A program made the position numbers and the translations under genes. Shown piece after piece: positions 14,568 through 17,106 of a stretch of 17,106 nucleotides of DNA. The stretch is from an uncultured Cryomorphaceae bacterium. Lineage in GTDB: Bacteria; Bacteroidota; Bacteroidia; Flavobacteriales; Schleiferiaceae. Below the pieces are notes generated by a model. It had not been told where the DNA came from. It made no database searches and was given only the letters and a program-made list of their open reading frames with translations. Position 1 is the first letter of the stretch; the number at the start of each line of letters is the position of its first letter. The stretch spans positions 1 to 17,106 of the forward strand of contig CALCFH010000125.1 of the NCBI GenBank assembly GCA_937900215.1. The letters run 5' to 3'.

Positions 14568-15689
14568 CTAACTGAACATTTCCTTAACTCTATCAAAGAA
14601 ACTCTTATCTCGCTTTCCTGGTTCTGGCTTGAAGTCGGAAAGCTCTCTCCATTCTTCCAAAATTTTCTTTTGTTCAGAAGATAGTGTTTTGGGTGTCCAA
14701 ACATTTACATGAACCAAAAGATCCCCTTTTCCATATCCGTCTAAAGAGGGAATTCCCTTGTTTTTCAATCGAAGTATCTGGCCGCTTTGGGTGGATGGCT
14801 CTATGCTAATTCTGGCCTTCCCTCCTACTACGGGGACCTCAATACTGGCCCCGAGCGCCGCATCTGGAAAAGAGAGATACAAATCATAGTGCAGATTATT
14901 CCCTTCTCTTTTCAATTCTAGATGCTCCGTCTCTTCGATCAGCACAATTAGATCTCCAGCCACACCGCCATAAGGAGCCATATTGCCTTGTCCTGAAACT
15001 TTCAACTGCATGCCATCTTGCACACCTGCTGGAATGTTTACAGAGACAATGTCGTCTTTCTGTACTAATCCATCTTCTCTAACACCAGCTGGTTTCTTAT
15101 CGATGGTTTTTCCCGAGCCTTGACAAGTAGGACAAGCAGCAGCTGTTCTCATTTGTCCCAACATGGTATTGGTAACTCGATAGACTTGACCCTGTCCTTT
15201 GCAAGTACTGCATGTCTTAAAGCTTACACCTTCTGCCGCTACCCACTTTTTAAGCTTCAATTTTTTCTCTGCACCTTGGGCAATTTCTTCTAAGCCCAGC
15301 TTCACTTTTATGCGGAGGTTTGAACCGCGAGTGGTACGTCCACCGCCACCACCAAAGCCACCGAATCCGCTGCCGCCGCCAAAAGCACCCCCGAAAATAT
15401 CTCCGAAGTTGGAGAAAATATCATCCATGCTCATGCCGCCGCCAAAACCTCCGCCTGCATTGCCACCCATTCCCGCATGACCAAATTGATCATACCGTTG
15501 TTTCTTCTCCGCATTGCTCAGAACCTCATAGGCTTCCGCAGCCTCTTTGAACTTCTCCTCTGCCTTTGGATCTTCTGGATTTTTGTCCGGATGAAATTGG
15601 ATGGCTAATTTGCGATACGCCTTCTTAATTTCGTCTGCTGAGGCATTCTTATTCAGACCCAATACCTCGTAATAATCTCTTTTAGCCAT
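14568..15689 (-). CDS. dnaJ: Chaperone DnaJ (Hsp40), two-motif zinc region
   Basis: A 373-residue class-A-like J protein that stimulates the DnaK ATPase. The J domain (1-70) has HPD at 33-35; a Gly/Phe-rich linker spans 72-118; beta-barrel client-binding domains follow (about 121-345), then a short dimerisation tail ending DRVKEMFS. The zinc region is reduced: only two CxxCxGxG motifs are present, C160-C163 (CSTCKGQG) and C186-C189 (CPTCQGSG). In E. coli DnaJ four motifs form two zinc sites, pairing 1 with 4 and 2 with 3. By position the missing ones are 1 (replaced by AAEGVS) and 4 (replaced by KKPAGVRE), so one whole site is gone and the other is intact. I recall the same arrangement in Flavobacterium DnaJ, so it is probably a lineage trait. 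It follows grpE by 9 bases. Confidence 0.95.
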   Translation of the reverse strand: MAKRDYYEVLGLNKNASADEIKKAYRKLAIQFHPDKNPEDPKAEEKFKEAAEAYEVLSNAEKKQRYDQFGHAGMGGNAGGGFGGGMSMDDIFSNFGDIFGGAFGGGSGFGGFGGGGGRTTRGSNLRIKVKLGLEEIAQGAEKKLKLKKWVAAEGVSFKTCSTCKGQGQVYRVTNTMLGQMRTAAACPTCQGSGKTIDKKPAGVREDGLVQKDDIVSVNIPAGVQDGMQLKVSGQGNMAPYGGVAGDLIVLIEETEHLELKREGNNLHYDLYLSFPDAALGASIEVPVVGGKARISIEPSTQSGQILRLKNKGIPSLDGYGKGDLLVHVNVWTPKTLSSEQKKILEEWRELSDFKPEPGKRDKSFFDRVKEMFS

Positions 15690-15698
15690 TCCCTTTTA

Positions 15699-16274
15699 TT
15701 ATTCTCCTACTACCACTTTGGCAAAGCGGATTACCTTTTCACCCAATTTATATCCTTGTTCTATTACATCTACCACGGCACCCTTCATTTCTGGCATGGG
15801 CGCTGGAATCTTGGTTATGGCTTCCATTAACTCAACATCAAAAAGATCTGTAGGCTTGATTTCAAGAGATCTCAATCCCTTTTGCACCAATGTATTTCTA
15901 TACTTGTCTTGGATTAGCTTGATGCCTTCTACAAAAGCCTTTGAATCTTCGTTTTCAGGAAGTTGCTTCGTAGCTCTTTCAAAATCATCTAGAACCGGCA
16001 ACATTGCCGTCATTAATTCTTGATTGGCAGTTGAAAATAGCTCCAATCGCTCTTTGCTCGTGCGCTTTCTATAGTTCTCAAAATCTGCATAAATACGCAA
16101 ATAGCGATCTTTGAAATCTACGTTCACTTCAATTTCTTTCACTACTGTTTGCTCTTCATTCTTCTCTTCCGAAGAATGAGCAGAATGGTTTGCCTCGTTG
16201 TTCTTTTCTTCATCCGAAGTATTGGAATTATCTCTTGAATTCATTTCTTCTTTCGATGTTTTTCGATCGCTCAT
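15699..16274 (-). CDS. grpE: Nucleotide exchange factor GrpE
   Basis: A 191-residue protein. It has a charged, disordered N-terminal stretch (1-45, rich in E, N and S), a long helix (about 48-105, with FKDRYLRIYADFENYRKR), a helical pair (DDFERA...FVEGIKLIQDKYRNTLVQKGL) and the C-terminal beta-wing domain ending GYKLGEKVIRFAKVVVGE. GrpE releases ADP from DnaK and works with the DnaJ encoded 9 bases downstream; dnaK is not in the window. The ATG at 16274 is supported by the typical charged N-terminus. The 92-base gap upstream contains TGTGACAG repeats (16330-16378) and a weak GTTATTTG on the minus strand at 16304-16311, which resembles a Bacteroidota -7 box only poorly. No CIRCE element is visible. 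Confidence 0.95.
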   Translation of the reverse strand: MSDRKTSKEEMNSRDNSNTSDEEKNNEANHSAHSSEEKNEEQTVVKEIEVNVDFKDRYLRIYADFENYRKRTSKERLELFSTANQELMTAMLPVLDDFERATKQLPENEDSKAFVEGIKLIQDKYRNTLVQKGLRSLEIKPTDLFDVELMEAITKIPAPMPEMKGAVVDVIEQGYKLGEKVIRFAKVVVGE

Positions 16275-16329
16275 ACACTAGATTTTACCTTGCGCTGCTT
16301 GAGTCAAATAACTTGCCAAGAAGACGAGA

Positions 16330-16378
16330 TGTGACAGCTTGACAGCGACTAGAGAAATGCATTGCATCAGTGTGACAG
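16330..16378. repeat. TGTGACAG repeats upstream of grpE
   Basis: TGTGACAG occurs at 16330-16337 and 16371-16378, with a shorter TGACAG at 16340-16345. Offsets of 10 and 41 bases place all three on about the same face of the helix. The right-hand copy overlaps the last codons of the DinB-like gene, so part of its sequence is constrained by coding. It lies 56-104 bases before the grpE start. Confidence 0.3.
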
Positions 16379-16834
16379 GATGTGCCTTTGAGCCATCATA
16401 AATCCTAAATGAAGTGCTTCATGTTGAGCGTTGAATACTATGGCTTCTTCTATGCTCGAAAGTACTACTCCATAACTGGTTGTATACGGCTTAAAGTGGA
16501 TGAAAGCCTTCTTTTCATAGTCTACCTTCAATAGATCTAAACCTACTCGAGAAAGCTTTGAGAACATAGCCAAATCTGTAAATGGATAATTATGCTCTTT
16601 GGGTAGACTTCCTTTTCTATAACGCTGAAGCAACCCTTCATCTATTGAGTGACTTAGGCCTGAAAGGCCGTAGGTGAGTATATGCTGGGTAACTATGCTA
16701 TGTCCGTAATTCCAAAGAAGATGATTGTTCATGCTTTTGGGAATGGATATTATCTCCTCATAAGTGAATGCCTCCAATAATTGGAGCATGTTCTTTCTTG
16801 TTTGACGAATATTTTCAATGACCGTAGACACCAT
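16367..16834 (-). CDS. DinB-like family protein
   Basis: A 155-residue protein with the DinB/DUF664-type four-helix layout. Candidate metal ligands are H45 in WNYGHSIVTQH, and H138 and H142 in NAQHEALHLGFM, the usual three-histidine set of this superfamily. Members include bacillithiol S-transferase-like enzymes and many proteins of unknown function; here the thiol substrate and reaction are unknown. I chose the ATG at 16834 (MVSTVIENIRQTRKN) instead of the ATG at 16879, because the extra 15 residues do not fit the family start and would exceed the usual 150-160 residues. It is followed 92 bases later by grpE, and an independent grpE promoter is likely. Confidence 0.78.
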   Translation of the reverse strand: MVSTVIENIRQTRKNMLQLLEAFTYEEIISIPKSMNNHLLWNYGHSIVTQHILTYGLSGLSHSIDEGLLQRYRKGSLPKEHNYPFTDLAMFSKLSRVGLDLLKVDYEKKAFIHFKPYTTSYGVVLSSIEEAIVFNAQHEALHLGFMMAQRHILSH

Positions 16835-17052
16835 CTTTTTTCTGTTTAACGTGAAGCACCCTAAGTTTATCATAACCATAAAAGCCTTTCATCCTAGAAT
16901 GCAGACTTAACAATTCGCTTTTGTCAAAGCATTGGCGAACTTAGGAATTCTAATTTCATTAGCCGATATGGCTTGAGCTGAAAAATACTCTTTCCATATG
17001 GCTTATACTTCCCATTTCGCGAACCACAATGGCAGCTACAGCCTGACTCTTC
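16835..17052. other. Intergenic region, no supported gene
   Basis: Between the DinB-like start and the terminator I find no convincing gene. It contains a 9-base direct repeat, ATATGGCTT, at 16966-16974 and 16996-17004 (30 bases apart), and short open frames on the minus strand without good starts. The promoter of the DinB-like gene should lie here, but no clear TAnnTTTG box is visible. Confidence 0.4.
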
Positions 17053-17086
17053 AAAAAAAAAGAGGCTGTCTTTTCAGACAGCCTCT
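17053..17086 (-). terminator. Intrinsic terminator for a minus-strand gene right of the window
   Basis: Arms AGAGGCTGTCT (17061-17071) and AGACAGCCTCT (17076-17086) are perfect 11-base complements around the loop TTTC. The nine A residues at 17053-17061 read as a T-run right after the hairpin on the minus strand. The plus-strand side (CAAAATC) lacks a T-run, so it acts leftward. The gene it serves lies beyond 17106. Confidence 0.88.
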
Positions 17087-17106
17087 CAAAATCAAGATTT
17101 TATATT

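Noticed and set aside
15199..15550. Proline- and histidine-rich plus-strand open frames opposite dnaJ.
   Set aside because: They are the antisense of the Gly/Phe-rich linker of DnaJ, which gives long stop-free proline-rich shadows.
16835..16879. Longer start for the DinB-like protein at 16879.
   Set aside because: The added 15 residues do not resemble the family's N-terminus; the ATG at 16834 gives the usual length.
16966..17004. Direct repeat ATATGGCTT twice, 30 bases apart.
   Set aside because: Only 9 bases, two copies, no associated structure or gene; compatible with chance.
16907..17049. Minus-strand stretches that look coding-like in more than one frame (for example a frame reading IPKFANALTKANC up to a stop at 16907).
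   Set aside because: All three frames are partly open, none has a good start, and an intrinsic terminator lies just upstream. A gene remnant is possible, but I cannot tell it from chance without a homology search; a translated search of this segment would decide.

Overview
The window looks like the chromosome of a Bacteroidota member, most likely Flavobacteriales or a close relative. The signs are a TonB-dependent receptor followed by a PorV/PorQ-type barrel, a stand-alone gliding-motility (CHU_C) C-terminal domain of the type IX secretion system, a LytS/LytTR two-component pair, a CrtA-like carotenoid oxygenase and a DnaJ with the two-motif zinc region I associate with flavobacteria. Base composition is moderately AT-rich throughout. 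I see no rRNA, tRNA, CRISPR array, insertion sequence or phage gene.

Layout. Bases 1-3971 are read on the plus strand. A cell-surface operon comes first: the C-terminal part of a TonB-dependent receptor, a PorV/PorQ-family barrel and an NHL/beta-propeller lipoprotein, with a 2-base gap and then a 4-base overlap. It is followed by a stand-alone CHU_C secreted protein with its own candidate promoter and by a small Lon-N-domain protein. Everything from 3968 to 16834 is read on the minus strand. The two blocks meet at stop codons that share the palindrome TTAA.

The minus-strand block, in transcription order (right to left), contains: a DinB-like protein; grpE and dnaJ (chaperone pair); a NatA/NatB-like ABC exporter; a MscS-type channel; a Ppx/GppA phosphatase; an NtrC-like response regulator that lacks its DNA-binding domain; a KAS III (FabH-type) enzyme with a CrtA-like carotenoid oxygenase; and finally a compact four-gene signalling operon. 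From grpE to the NtrC-like gene the spacing is between 38 bases and overlap, so much of this can be co-transcribed as a stress-response cluster (protein folding, turgor, polyphosphate/ppGpp metabolism).

The least ordinary part is 3968-7526. A secreted two-domain protein, a LytS-type histidine kinase, a LytTR response regulator and a lipoprotein with three tandem starch-binding-like domains are coupled by zero-gap or 4-base overlaps. Upstream of the operon lie three copies of a 10-base direct repeat spaced at exactly 21 bases, the geometry expected for LytTR-type regulators. I read this as a self-regulated envelope-sensing system. Its ligand cannot be told from sequence.

The right end (16835-17106) has no convincing gene. 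It holds a strong intrinsic terminator for a minus-strand gene located beyond the window.
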